NCBI RefSeq assembly: GCF_023015865.1
Contig: NZ_JALKBC010000002.1
Span: forward strand, 186,001-250,000
Reading direction: 5' to 3'
Length of the DNA: 64,000 bases
DNA from: Arenibacter sp. F26102
Lineage (GTDB): Bacteria > Bacteroidota > Bacteroidia > Flavobacteriales > Flavobacteriaceae
A program made the position numbers and the translations under genes. The notes below the pieces were generated by a model that made no database searches, was not told where the DNA came from, and saw only the letters and a program-made list of their open reading frames with translations. Shown one piece after another: positions 28,900 through 36,618 of the stretch (its first letter is position 1; every line of letters begins with the position of its first letter).

Positions 28900-29791
28900 A
28901 GAATAGCACTTTATTCCCCTCTAATTTATATTTCATTTGAGAAGGAGTACTTATACTTTGCAACGCTAAATCTCTGTTGGTATTGCTAAAGGACCCGGTA
29001 AATAATTGTTCGGTGTCAATATTTTGGGTAACGACCTCTAAATTGAACTGCCTTTGAAATTCATCCAAAACATATTTCAATGGAATACTTTTGAAATTAC
29101 TTTCGTCGCGGATCCAGGATGGTTCCTTAATATTAGGGATTTCCAAGGCATGTGCTTCGCCATTGATGACTACCAAGGAATTTCCTGCAGGAAGTTTAAC
29201 CTCCTTTTTGTTGTAGATAACACTTACCAACCCCTCATAACAAGCAACTTCAAAGTAGTCTTTTCTGTTTTCTACATTGAACTGTGTACCTAATACGGTA
29301 ACGGTTCCATTTTCTGTAGTGACGGTAAAACGTTTGCCTTTAGCAACTTTAAAAAAAGCTTCCCCGTTAAGGGCTATATTTCGTTTGTTATCCCAATTCT
29401 TTTTACTGTAGGAAATTTGGGAATCCGCATTTAATTGAACTTCCGAGGCATCGGGAAGTACTATTTCCGCCCTTTCCGCATATTGAGTGCTTACTTCTTC
29501 GTTCAAAGAACCGTAATATAAAAAGGTGGCCGTAAAAATCAAGGCTATGGCAGCAGCAATGCTCAAATACTTTTTAAAAGGATTTAGTTTAACTACTTTG
29601 ATCTCTTTGGAAACTTTTTGCTTGTTTAGGTCTTCCCACGCTTTAGCCATGTCAAAATCCGGGCCAACCAAATTATCGGTGGCCTCACGTAATTTCACAT
29701 ACGAGGCGTATTCCTTGGACTCTTTAAATTTAACGACCTCCTCTTCGGAAAGTTCGTTGTTGAGCCATTTTGCCAAATAATTTTCTTGCAT
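28883..29791 (-). CDS. FecR-family anti-sigma factor
   Basis: This 302-residue inner-membrane anti-sigma regulator has a cytosolic N-terminal part (residues 1-75, with LSEEEVVKFKES), one TM segment (about 76-92, YLSIAAAIALIFTATFLYY), a FecR periplasmic domain (about 100-205, EIVLPDASEVQLNADSQISY, VTVLGTQFNV) and a C-terminal STN-interacting domain (DUF4974 type). It would hold the upstream ECF sigma factor until the receptor's STN domain signals. An ECF-type promoter-like element lies just before its ATG, so the fecR-receptor pair forms a unit distinct from the sigma gene. Confidence 0.93.
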   Translation of the reverse strand: MQENYLAKWLNNELSEEEVVKFKESKEYASYVKLREATDNLVGPDFDMAKAWEDLNKQKVSKEIKVVKLNPFKKYLSIAAAIALIFTATFLYYGSLNEEVSTQYAERAEIVLPDASEVQLNADSQISYSKKNWDNKRNIALNGEAFFKVAKGKRFTVTTENGTVTVLGTQFNVENRKDYFEVACYEGLVSVIYNKKEVKLPAGNSLVVINGEAHALEIPNIKEPSWIRDESNFKSIPLKYVLDEFQRQFNLEVVTQNIDTEQLFTGSFSNTNRDLALQSISTPSQMKYKLEGNKVLFYAETP

Positions 29792-29800
29792 GGTTTCTAG

Positions 29801-29840
29801 CTTTATATAGGTATAACAATCAAAAAAGAAAATACCCTAC
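29801..29840 (-). promoter_or_regulatory. Candidate ECF-sigma promoter of fecR-receptor operon
   Basis: Read on the minus strand, the element begins GTAGGGTATTTT and continues through TTGTTATA and TATATA, ending 9 bp before the fecR ATG. It aligns without gaps to 30545-30584 on the plus strand: the first 12 bases are identical, and 27 of 40 match overall by my count. The sharing is seen directly. Use by the adjacent ECF sigma factor is inferred. Confidence 0.65.
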
Positions 29841-29977
29841 TTTTAAATAAACATTTATTATTGGTATTGAGTTTTTAATATTGAGTATGGGGGACTGGTA
29901 CTTCAGCATAAAATGAAAATTTTATGACCCTATTTAACATAAAACAATCCAGTTGCTCATTAACTCATTACTATCCC

Positions 29978-30490
29978 TTATATCCCTTCAATCTGTTCCC
30001 TGAGCGTTTTTAAGGCCAAATGCATCCTTTTTTCAATAGCTTTTACACTTACTCCTTCCATATCCGCGATTTCTGCATATTTCTTTCCATCAATCCTATT
30101 CAGTAAAAATGTAGTGCGCTGGTTTTCTGGTAAGGCCTGCAGCGCACGTTCCAATTTTTCTTTATATTCTTGTTCCTCCATGATAAAGTCAGGTGATTCA
30201 TTCACCACGGCATTGGTTTCCGGTGCGTACTTTAATCTAACTTTTTCTGCCTTTATTACGTTTAAATATAAGTTGTTCGCAATGGTATATACGTAAGATT
30301 TTGCCTTGTCCGGAGCAACCTTGGAACAGTTCTCCCATAATTTTATAAAGGCCTCCTGTACAACGTCATACGCTTTCTCCTCATTGCCGAACTTATAATA
30401 TATATAATTAAAAACCGTTTTGGAATGGGTGCTGAAGATGGAAGCGTAAACTTTATCCTCGCATACATGTTCTTCTTTGATAGCTTTCAA
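29978..30490 (-). CDS. ECF RNA polymerase sigma factor (FecI-like)
   Basis: The 170-residue sigma-70 family member has region 2 (about residues 12-80: YYKFGNEEKAYDVVQEAFIKLWEN, SYVYTIANNLYLN) and region 4 (about 110-165: LPENQRTTFLLNRIDGKKYAEIA, GVSVKAIEKRMHLALK). The start is TTG at 30488-30490, the only available one after an in-frame stop, immediately preceded by AAGGA. A housekeeping -7 element lies 23 bp upstream. It is followed on the same strand, after 186 bp, by fecR and the receptor, the standard Bacteroidota trans-envelope signalling order. Confidence 0.94.
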   Translation of the reverse strand: MKAIKEEHVCEDKVYASIFSTHSKTVFNYIYYKFGNEEKAYDVVQEAFIKLWENCSKVAPDKAKSYVYTIANNLYLNVIKAEKVRLKYAPETNAVVNESPDFIMEEQEYKEKLERALQALPENQRTTFLLNRIDGKKYAEIADMEGVSVKAIEKRMHLALKTLREQIEGI

Positions 30491-30513
30491 TCCTTCTTAT
30501 TTTTATTTTTTTT

Positions 30514-30521
30514 CAAAGATA
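30514..30521 (-). promoter_or_regulatory. Housekeeping -7 element of the ECF sigma gene
   Basis: TATCTTTG on the minus strand is an exact TAnnTTTG match 23 bp before the TTG start. It suggests the sigma gene is transcribed by the primary sigma factor, unlike fecR. Confidence 0.5.
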
Positions 30522-30544
30522 TTTTAAAAAAAATGAAATATCGG

Positions 30545-30584
30545 GTAGGGTATTTTAAAAGTGGGTTGTTTTAGATATATACGA
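30545..30584 (+). promoter_or_regulatory. Candidate ECF-sigma promoter of the acidic lipoprotein gene
   Basis: It begins GTAGGGTATTTT and continues through TTGTTTTA to TATATA, 21 bp before the lipoprotein ATG. It is the plus-strand counterpart of the element in front of fecR (29840-29801) with the same spacing between conserved blocks, so both units may form one regulon. Confidence 0.65.
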
Positions 30585-30605
30585 ACAAATAAAAACCAAA
30601 TCGTT

Positions 30606-32360
30606 ATGAAAAAGTTTATGTCATATTTAATGTACGGGAGCCTACTGCTGGTGGCATTAAATTTCACCTCTTGTCAAGAAGAGTTTGAAGAATTACCTGG
30701 AGAGGATAACCAGGAAGCTATTTTAGCCAGTTCAAGTACTGGAATATTAATACAAAGAACTTCTTCCAAAGATGGTTCATATGATAATATAGTTGATGGT
30801 GCCAGTTGTTTTGCAATCAACTTTCCTTATGTGGTAACTGTGAATGGCTTAGATGTCCATATCGATGCTGTTGAAGATTTAAAGTTGATAAAGCAAATTT
30901 TTAATGAAGTAGAGGTAGATGATGATATCTTGGAAATTATTTTCCCTATACAGATAACTTTATCGGATTATACCGAAATAACTATAAATAGCAAGGAACA
31001 ACTACGTGAGAGGGTAGAGGAATGTATTGAAGGTGGTGATGACGATGACATAGAATGTATAGATTTTGTGTATCCTATCGTAGTGTATTCCTTTGATATT
31101 AATCTACAGCAAACCGGTAATGTAACCGTGGAAAATGATATGCAATTAAGACGCTATTTTGCGGAGCGTGGAGATGATGATCTTCTGAGTTTTGATTTCC
31201 CAATTACCTTGGAGTTATATGACGATACCAAGGTGAGTGTAAGTAATAATGCTGAATTGGCCAATGCTATTGAAACAGCCAAAAGTGAATGTGATGAGGA
31301 TGATGATGACGATTATGATGATGACTTTACCCAAGAGCGTTTGGAAGAATATCTTGTTGCCTGCCCATGGTTGGTGAATGAAGTAATAAGGGCTAATGTA
31401 GACAACACAGGTCAGTATTTTGACTACGTAATGAATTTTACCGAAGACGGAAGTGTGGTAATGAAAGATAGGGTCGGTAACAGTTTAATGGGAACTTGGA
31501 GCACCAGAATTGGTGAGAACAGGGTGTTGTTGAAGTTGGAGTTTGAGGCTTTGGCCGATTTTGATCTGGAGTGGTTTGTTTATGATCTGGAAGATGGTAA
31601 AATTAAATTGTATGCCGGTGAAGGAGAGAAGATCATTATGAAAAAGGCATGTGATATCGTAGACAATACACCAGATACCTTGAGGGAAATTTTGAAAGAA
31701 TGTAGCTGGGTCATTAAAAAGGTGAAGCTGAACAACGAGGATGTTGATAGACTTTTAGGATATGAGTTTAGTTTTCATGCTGAAGGAGTGGTAACTTTAA
31801 GTAACGAGTCCAATATTTCCGAAGGAACATGGGCTATCACTACCAATGCCCAAGGACGTTTGGTAATGGCCATTACCATGGGAGACGAGCCAGGGGTAAG
31901 CTTTGAATGGTTGTTGTCCGATCTAAGGGACAAACGCTTAGGGTTTAGTATTGAGGATTCCAATTATGAACTTATTTTGGAAAGGGTTTGTGATGATAAT
32001 TCCGATGATGACGATGTTGCCGAAATAAGAAATATTATGATGGGTGGTGAATGGGTGATTGCAAAATATACGGAGGGCGTTAATGATGAAACCCAGAATT
32101 ATGCTGCATTTACCTTTGCTTTTCAAGCAGAACTTGCCGTTCATGTTACCACAGGAGAAACTGGACCTACCTTCCCAGGACTATGGAGAATAATCAGGGA
32201 TAGCGAGGGGGAATTGAAATGTTATCTTAATTTTGGTTTGGCCACTGCTATGCAGGTCTTAATGGACGACTGGGAAATTGTTTCCATAACCAATGAACGT
32301 ATAGAGTTAAAGATGATTAATGAGAACAGCATAGAGGTTCTCGTTTTCGAAAAGAAATAA
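30606..32360 (+). CDS. Asp-rich repetitive surface lipoprotein, unknown function
   Basis: Starting at the ATG 30606 (an upstream in-frame start at 30561 falls inside the promoter element), the 584-residue product has a lipoprotein signal (LLVALNFTSC). It then has four tandem ~42-residue modules starting near residues 68, 110, 151 and 193, each with an aromatic-Pro strand such as INFPYVV, IIFPIQI, FVYPIVV or FDFPITL. Three ~113-residue lipocalin-like modules follow (near 253, 366 and 481: CPWLVNEV, CSWVIKKV, GEWVIAKY). Asp clusters such as DEDDDDDYDDD separate modules and may bind Ca2+ (inference). No family was recognised. It diverges from the ECF sigma gene and shares a promoter motif with fecR. 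Confidence 0.8.
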   Translation: MKKFMSYLMYGSLLLVALNFTSCQEEFEELPGEDNQEAILASSSTGILIQRTSSKDGSYDNIVDGASCFAINFPYVVTVNGLDVHIDAVEDLKLIKQIFNEVEVDDDILEIIFPIQITLSDYTEITINSKEQLRERVEECIEGGDDDDIECIDFVYPIVVYSFDINLQQTGNVTVENDMQLRRYFAERGDDDLLSFDFPITLELYDDTKVSVSNNAELANAIETAKSECDEDDDDDYDDDFTQERLEEYLVACPWLVNEVIRANVDNTGQYFDYVMNFTEDGSVVMKDRVGNSLMGTWSTRIGENRVLLKLEFEALADFDLEWFVYDLEDGKIKLYAGEGEKIIMKKACDIVDNTPDTLREILKECSWVIKKVKLNNEDVDRLLGYEFSFHAEGVVTLSNESNISEGTWAITTNAQGRLVMAITMGDEPGVSFEWLLSDLRDKRLGFSIEDSNYELILERVCDDNSDDDDVAEIRNIMMGGEWVIAKYTEGVNDETQNYAAFTFAFQAELAVHVTTGETGPTFPGLWRIIRDSEGELKCYLNFGLATAMQVLMDDWEIVSITNERIELKMINENSIEVLVFEKK

Positions 32361-32385
32361 AAATTTTGCCCCAATTTTTGGAAAA

Positions 32386-32417
32386 GGGTGGCTTCTTTAA
32401 GAGGCTGCCCTTTTTTT
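32386..32417 (+). terminator. Terminator after the acidic lipoprotein gene
   Basis: A 10-bp stem including G-T pairs (GGGTGGCTTC / GAGGCTGCCC) with a short loop is followed by seven T, 25 bp past the stop. Confidence 0.82.
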
Positions 32418-32464
32418 GCGTTTATATTTTTCATCTCCGGCTTCAGACTTACGGCAGTTATTCT

Positions 32465-32472
32465 TAAATTTG
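32465..32472 (+). promoter_or_regulatory. Probable -7 element of ffh
   Basis: TAAATTTG is an exact TAnnTTTG match 26 bp upstream of the ffh ATG. A -33 TTG is not clear. Confidence 0.5.
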
Positions 32473-32498
32473 CCCTTTCTTGATAATTCAGTAAGACT

Positions 32499-33836
32499 AT
32501 GTTCGACAATTTAAGTGAAAAGTTAGATAAGGCGTTACATGTTCTAAAAGGGCATGGACAAATTACGGAGATTAATGTTGCGGAAACCTTAAAGGAAGTG
32601 CGTAGGGCACTTTTGGATGCGGATGTCAACTTTAAGATAGCCAAGGAATTTACCAACAAGGTCAAGGAAAAGGCGTTGGGACAAGATGTATTGACCTCCC
32701 TACAACCTGGCCAGTTAATGGTGAAGTTGGTAAAGGATGAGCTTACAGAACTTATGGGCGGTGATGCAGAGGGCATCGATCTGTCAGGAACACCTTCAGT
32801 AATCCTAATGTCCGGTTTACAAGGTTCGGGTAAAACGACCTTTTCCGGGAAATTGGCCAATTATCTTCTTACCAAAAAGAATAAGAAACCGTTGTTGGTA
32901 GCCTGTGATGTTTATAGACCAGCGGCTATTGATCAACTTCATGTGGTTGGTGAGCAGATTGGAGTAGAAGTTTTTTCCGATAGGGGCAACAATGATCCAG
33001 TAGCCATATCCAAGGCAGGTATTGCCCATGCAATGGCCAATGGTTTTAATGTGGTTATTATAGATACAGCGGGTCGTTTGGCGGTGGATGAGCAAATGAT
33101 GAATGAAATTGCCAACATTCATAAAGCCATACAACCTCAGGAAACTCTATTTGTGGTCGACTCCATGACTGGTCAGGATGCGGTTAATACGGCCAAAGCG
33201 TTTAACGATGTACTTAATTTTGATGGTGTTATACTAACAAAATTGGATGGGGATACCCGTGGTGGAGCCGCAATTTCCATTAAATCGGTTGTTAATAAAC
33301 CCATTAAGTTTATTGGTACCGGAGAAAAGATGGATGCCATAGATGTCTTCTATCCTTCCCGTATGGCCGAGAGAATCCTCGGAATGGGTGATGTTGTGTC
33401 TTTGGTGGAAAGGGCCCAAGAGCAGTTTGACGAAGAGGAAGCTAGAAAAATTCAAAAGAAAATAGCCAAGAACAAATTTGGTTTCGATGATTTTTTAAGC
33501 CAGATCCAGCAGATAAAAAAGATGGGTAGTCTTAAAGATCTTATGGGAATGATCCCAGGTGCAGGAAAGGCGTTAAAGGGATTGGATATAGATGATGATG
33601 CCTTTAAACACATAGAGGCCATTATACATTCCATGACCCCGGACGAGCGTTCTACGCCTGCGAAATTAAATGCGAGTCGTAAAAAGCGAATAGCCAAAGG
33701 TAGCGGTACCAGCATTCAGGAGATAAATCAATTGTTGAAGCAATTTGATCAAATGAGCAAGATGATGAAAATGATGCAAGGCGGTGGGGGCAAAAAAATG
33801 ATGCAAATGATGGGTGCCATGAAGGGGATGAAGTAA
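32499..33836 (+). CDS. ffh: Signal recognition particle protein Ffh/SRP54
   Basis: Ffh binds SRP RNA and signal sequences to target membrane proteins to SecY. The 445-residue GTPase has the N domain (1-90), the G domain with P-loop GLQGSGKTTFSGKLA and the blocks DVYRPAAIDQL, DTAGRLAVDEQ and TKLDGDTRGGAA, and a Met-rich M domain (about 325-445) ending KKMMQMMGAMKGMK. Length is normal. It forms its own unit between terminator 32386 and folD. Confidence 0.98.
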   Translation: MFDNLSEKLDKALHVLKGHGQITEINVAETLKEVRRALLDADVNFKIAKEFTNKVKEKALGQDVLTSLQPGQLMVKLVKDELTELMGGDAEGIDLSGTPSVILMSGLQGSGKTTFSGKLANYLLTKKNKKPLLVACDVYRPAAIDQLHVVGEQIGVEVFSDRGNNDPVAISKAGIAHAMANGFNVVIIDTAGRLAVDEQMMNEIANIHKAIQPQETLFVVDSMTGQDAVNTAKAFNDVLNFDGVILTKLDGDTRGGAAISIKSVVNKPIKFIGTGEKMDAIDVFYPSRMAERILGMGDVVSLVERAQEQFDEEEARKIQKKIAKNKFGFDDFLSQIQQIKKMGSLKDLMGMIPGAGKALKGLDIDDDAFKHIEAIIHSMTPDERSTPAKLNASRKKRIAKGSGTSIQEINQLLKQFDQMSKMMKMMQGGGGKKMMQMMGAMKGMK

Positions 33837-34004
33837 TATTGGGCAAGGGTCTAGGTTCCCGGTGTAAAAGAGATGTCCAAATGGCAAAGATTGAAAGGCT
33901 TGAATATTTGGAAATAGGAAGATTATTACAATACATGATTAACAACCCGGGCAAGTTTGGTGTGTATGGACTGCTAACTGCCACTGGGAACTGAATACTA
34001 AAAA

Positions 34005-34889
34005 ATGGAATTACTAGACGGTAAAAAAGTATCGAATCAAATTAAGGAGGAAATAGCTGCCGAAGTAGCTAAAATGAGGGAGCGTGGTGAAAAGGTACCA
34101 CATTTGGCAGCGGTAATAGTAGGGAACGATGGTGCCAGTCTTACCTATGTTGGCAGTAAGGTAAGGTCCTGTGAGAAAGTGGGGTTCGAATCTACTTTGG
34201 TGCAGCTGCCCAGCACAACCTCCGAACAGGAGTTGTTGAGCAAAATCGAAGAACTTAACCAGAATGAGGATATAGACGGATTTATAGTTCAGTTGCCTTT
34301 GCCGGAGCAGATCAATACCCAGCGCGTTTTGTTGGCAGTAGATCCGGATAAGGATGTGGACGGATTTCATCCAACCAATTTTGGAAAGATGGCCTTGGAT
34401 ATGAGTACTTTTATTCCGGCAACTCCTTTTGGAATTCTGGAACTTTTGGAAAGATATAAGGTTGAGACCAAGGGGAAACATACCGTCGTTATTGGCCGAA
34501 GCCATATTGTGGGTAGGCCTATGAGTATACTTATGGGAAGAAAAGGCTGGCCGGGAAACTCCACGGTAACCTTGACGCATAGCCATACCAAGAACATTAC
34601 ACAAATAATTTCACAGGCAGACATTGTTATTTCTGCGTTGGGAGTGCCCAACTTTTTAAAGGCCGAAATGGTTAAGGACGATGCAGTAATCATCGATGTG
34701 GGTATTACGCGTGTCCCGGATGACACCAAAGAAAGAGGATATTATATCACTGGTGATGTAGATTTTGAGAACGTAAGCAAGAAGGCCTCCTTTATTACTC
34801 CGGTTCCTGGAGGTGTGGGGCCAATGACAATTGCGATGTTGTTAAAAAACACTTTATTGGCAAGGGAAAGGCATAGAAGCCTAAAATAA
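34005..34889 (+). CDS. folD: Bifunctional methylenetetrahydrofolate dehydrogenase/cyclohydrolase FolD
   Basis: FolD converts 5,10-methylene-THF to 10-formyl-THF for purine and formyl-Met synthesis. The 294-residue protein has the substrate domain with YVGSKVRSCEKVG (catalytic Lys) and DGFIVQLPLPEQI. The Rossmann domain carries VIGRSHIVGRPMSILM, and the terminal signature TPVPGGVGPMTIAML is present. A strong terminator follows. The 168-bp gap before it shows no other gene. Confidence 0.98.
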   Translation: MELLDGKKVSNQIKEEIAAEVAKMRERGEKVPHLAAVIVGNDGASLTYVGSKVRSCEKVGFESTLVQLPSTTSEQELLSKIEELNQNEDIDGFIVQLPLPEQINTQRVLLAVDPDKDVDGFHPTNFGKMALDMSTFIPATPFGILELLERYKVETKGKHTVVIGRSHIVGRPMSILMGRKGWPGNSTVTLTHSHTKNITQIISQADIVISALGVPNFLKAEMVKDDAVIIDVGITRVPDDTKERGYYITGDVDFENVSKKASFITPVPGGVGPMTIAMLLKNTLLARERHRSLK

Positions 34890-34898
34890 TACTGGAAG

Positions 34899-34930
34899 AC
34901 CGCAAAACCTTTAATTTGCGGTTTTTTTTT
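34899..34930 (+). terminator. Rho-independent terminator of folD
   Basis: An 8-bp stem (ACCGCAAA / TTTGCGGT) with an 8-nt loop is followed by eight or more T, starting 10 bp after the stop. Confidence 0.92.
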
Positions 34931-35062
34931 GTTTTAGTAATGTACTTGAAATATTTCTTAAGATAAAGGTTTGAATATTTACTCGTCCGGATGAAGTGGA
35001 ATGGTGGGACTAACTAAAGTAATTGAATGTTTTTTTTTAATTAAAAACCGTATATTTCCATA

Positions 35063-36145
35063 ATGCTAGAATCCCATATGCAGAATTCTAAAAACCTTAG
35101 CCTTGAACCGTTTTTTAATCTTTCCATGGATCTGCTATGTATAGCTGGATTTGATGGTTATTTTAAAAAAGTGAATCCAGCCTTGATCCAGCTTCTTGGT
35201 TATTCGGAGGAGGAGTTATTTTCTAGAAAAATCAGAGAGTTTATTTATGAGGAGGACAGGGATCTAACGGCCAGATATAGGGATAATTTGACGAATAATG
35301 TTCCTCTAGTCAATTATGAAAATAGATATGTCTGCAAATCTGGAGAGATAATATGGTTGCATTGGACTTCGATTCCATTGGAGGATGAAAATTTAATATA
35401 TGCCATTGCCAAAAATATTACCCACAAAAAGAAATTGGAGAAAGAGCGCATAGACCATCTTGTAAAACTTGTAAATAAAAACCAAGAATTAAAACAACTT
35501 AATTATACCACTTCGCACGATTTAAGGTCGCCGGTAAACAATCTATTATCCATATTTGGATTTCTGGATTTTAGTAAAATTGACGATACCGATGTTTTGG
35601 AAACCTTGGATTACATGAAAATGGCTACGGAGGGACTCAACAAATCCCTTAACAAGTATGTGGATCTGTTGAGCAAGAAAGATACCGCGAAGTTAGATCT
35701 AGAGGAGGTAGATTTTAAGTTGGCCCTCAAACAGGTTAAATTATCCATCAGTTCCTTATTGAATAATGCCAATGTTACCTTTAATGTCGATTTTTCTGCT
35801 TTAAAAGGTGTCCAGTACAACATAAATTTTATGGAAAGTATTTTCCTAAATCTATTGACCAATTCCATAAAATACGCCAGACCGGATGTTGCTCCGGTGA
35901 TTTCTATAACATCACGGGTTGAAGAGGGTAGGAAACAGCTGATTTATACGGATAATGGTCTTGGTTTTGACATGGAAAAGTTTGGGGATAAAATTTTTGG
36001 GTTAAATCAAAAGTTTCATCATAATGGGGATAGTAAAGGGGTTGGACTCTATCTAGTCTATAATCATATTACTAGCCTAGGGGGTACTATTGCCATAGAA
36101 AGTGAAGTTAATAAGGGAGTTACCTTTACTATAACCTTTAAATAA
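35063..36145 (+). CDS. PAS-domain sensor histidine kinase
   Basis: A soluble 360-residue kinase with one PAS domain (about residues 15-125: LLCIAGFDGYFKKVNPALIQLLGYS), a HisKA dimerisation domain with His152 in TTSHDLRSPVNNLL, and a complete HATPase domain with N-box NLLTNSIKYA, G1 YTDNGLGFDM and G2 DSKGVGLYLV. No TM segment is visible, so it senses a cytosolic cue. TATATTTC at 35050-35057 resembles a -7 element only 5 bp before the ATG, so the true start may be the ATG at 35078 (MQNSKNLSLE). No response regulator lies next to it: an orphan kinase. Confidence 0.9.
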   Translation: MLESHMQNSKNLSLEPFFNLSMDLLCIAGFDGYFKKVNPALIQLLGYSEEELFSRKIREFIYEEDRDLTARYRDNLTNNVPLVNYENRYVCKSGEIIWLHWTSIPLEDENLIYAIAKNITHKKKLEKERIDHLVKLVNKNQELKQLNYTTSHDLRSPVNNLLSIFGFLDFSKIDDTDVLETLDYMKMATEGLNKSLNKYVDLLSKKDTAKLDLEEVDFKLALKQVKLSISSLLNNANVTFNVDFSALKGVQYNINFMESIFLNLLTNSIKYARPDVAPVISITSRVEEGRKQLIYTDNGLGFDMEKFGDKIFGLNQKFHHNGDSKGVGLYLVYNHITSLGGTIAIESEVNKGVTFTITFK

Positions 36146-36210
36146 TCCTATCCTTAACTATGTAGGGATCAAATCTAATAATCAGATAATAAAGTAAGGA
36201 AAACGAAAAG

Positions 36211-36253
36211 AAAAGGTCGATTTAGAGCATGATAATCTCCAAATCGACCTTTT
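36211..36253. terminator. Bidirectional terminator between convergent genes
   Basis: A 13-bp perfect stem (AAAAGGTCGATTT / AAATCGACCTTTT) flanked by A and T runs lies between the PAS kinase gene (+) and the small lipoprotein gene (-), and can serve both. Confidence 0.88.
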
Positions 36254-36260
36254 TTATGCC

Positions 36261-36410
36261 CTATTCCATCGGTTCAAGAATTGTTACAGAGGTCTGTGTT
36301 TCCTCCGTTGGTGTAAGCACATCAATTTTTTCGTCATCTTCATCATTGGTACAACTGTTTAAGGCAATGATGCAAAAGAGGAATGTTGCTAAGTAGCTTA
36401 TTTTTTTCAT
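36261..36410 (-). CDS. Small lipoprotein (49 aa), unknown function
   Basis: ATG at 36408-36410 (minus strand) opens a 49-codon gene ending at TAG 36261-36263. The product has a short basic N-terminus and hydrophobic stretch (KKISYLATFLFCIIALNSC) ending in a lipobox, then an acidic tail (NDEDDEKIDV) containing repeated Thr. After lipidation only about 30 residues remain. The bidirectional terminator 8 bp beyond its stop supports a real transcript. Function is unknown. Confidence 0.7.
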   Translation of the reverse strand: MKKISYLATFLFCIIALNSCTNDEDDEKIDVLTPTEETQTSVTILEPME

Positions 36411-36524
36411 GAGTTCAGAGTTTAGTGGATATATCCAAATTCAATTTGTTTTATAACGTTTTAATTTCAAATTTGTTTTATGGTATTTAATGATTCATTG
36501 GGACAGGAATGACATGAATAATTC

Positions 36525-36564
36525 CTATAAACCCCATCGATTTATAAATCGATGGGGTTTATAG
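36525..36564. repeat. Perfect 40-bp palindrome upstream of the M19 dipeptidase gene
   Basis: The left arm begins CTATAAACCCCATCGATTTA and the right arm is its exact reverse complement with no loop, giving a 20-bp stem. It lies 54 bp before the dipeptidase ATG and 115 bp upstream of the small lipoprotein gene. It is not followed by a strong T-run, so a terminator role is possible but not certain. Confidence 0.85.
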
Positions 36565-36618
36565 TTGTTTTTAATTTTTAATTGATTAATTTTTGGGTTA
36601 TTAAAGTGGCAAAATTGC

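Noticed and set aside
32222-32860. Antisense frame of 212 codons spanning the lipoprotein end and ffh start
   Set aside because: Crosses a terminator and promoter and overlaps two real genes. Composition is that of a shadow frame.
33837-34004. Possible small gene between ffh and folD
   Set aside because: Only very short frames (about 14 codons) with no start context.
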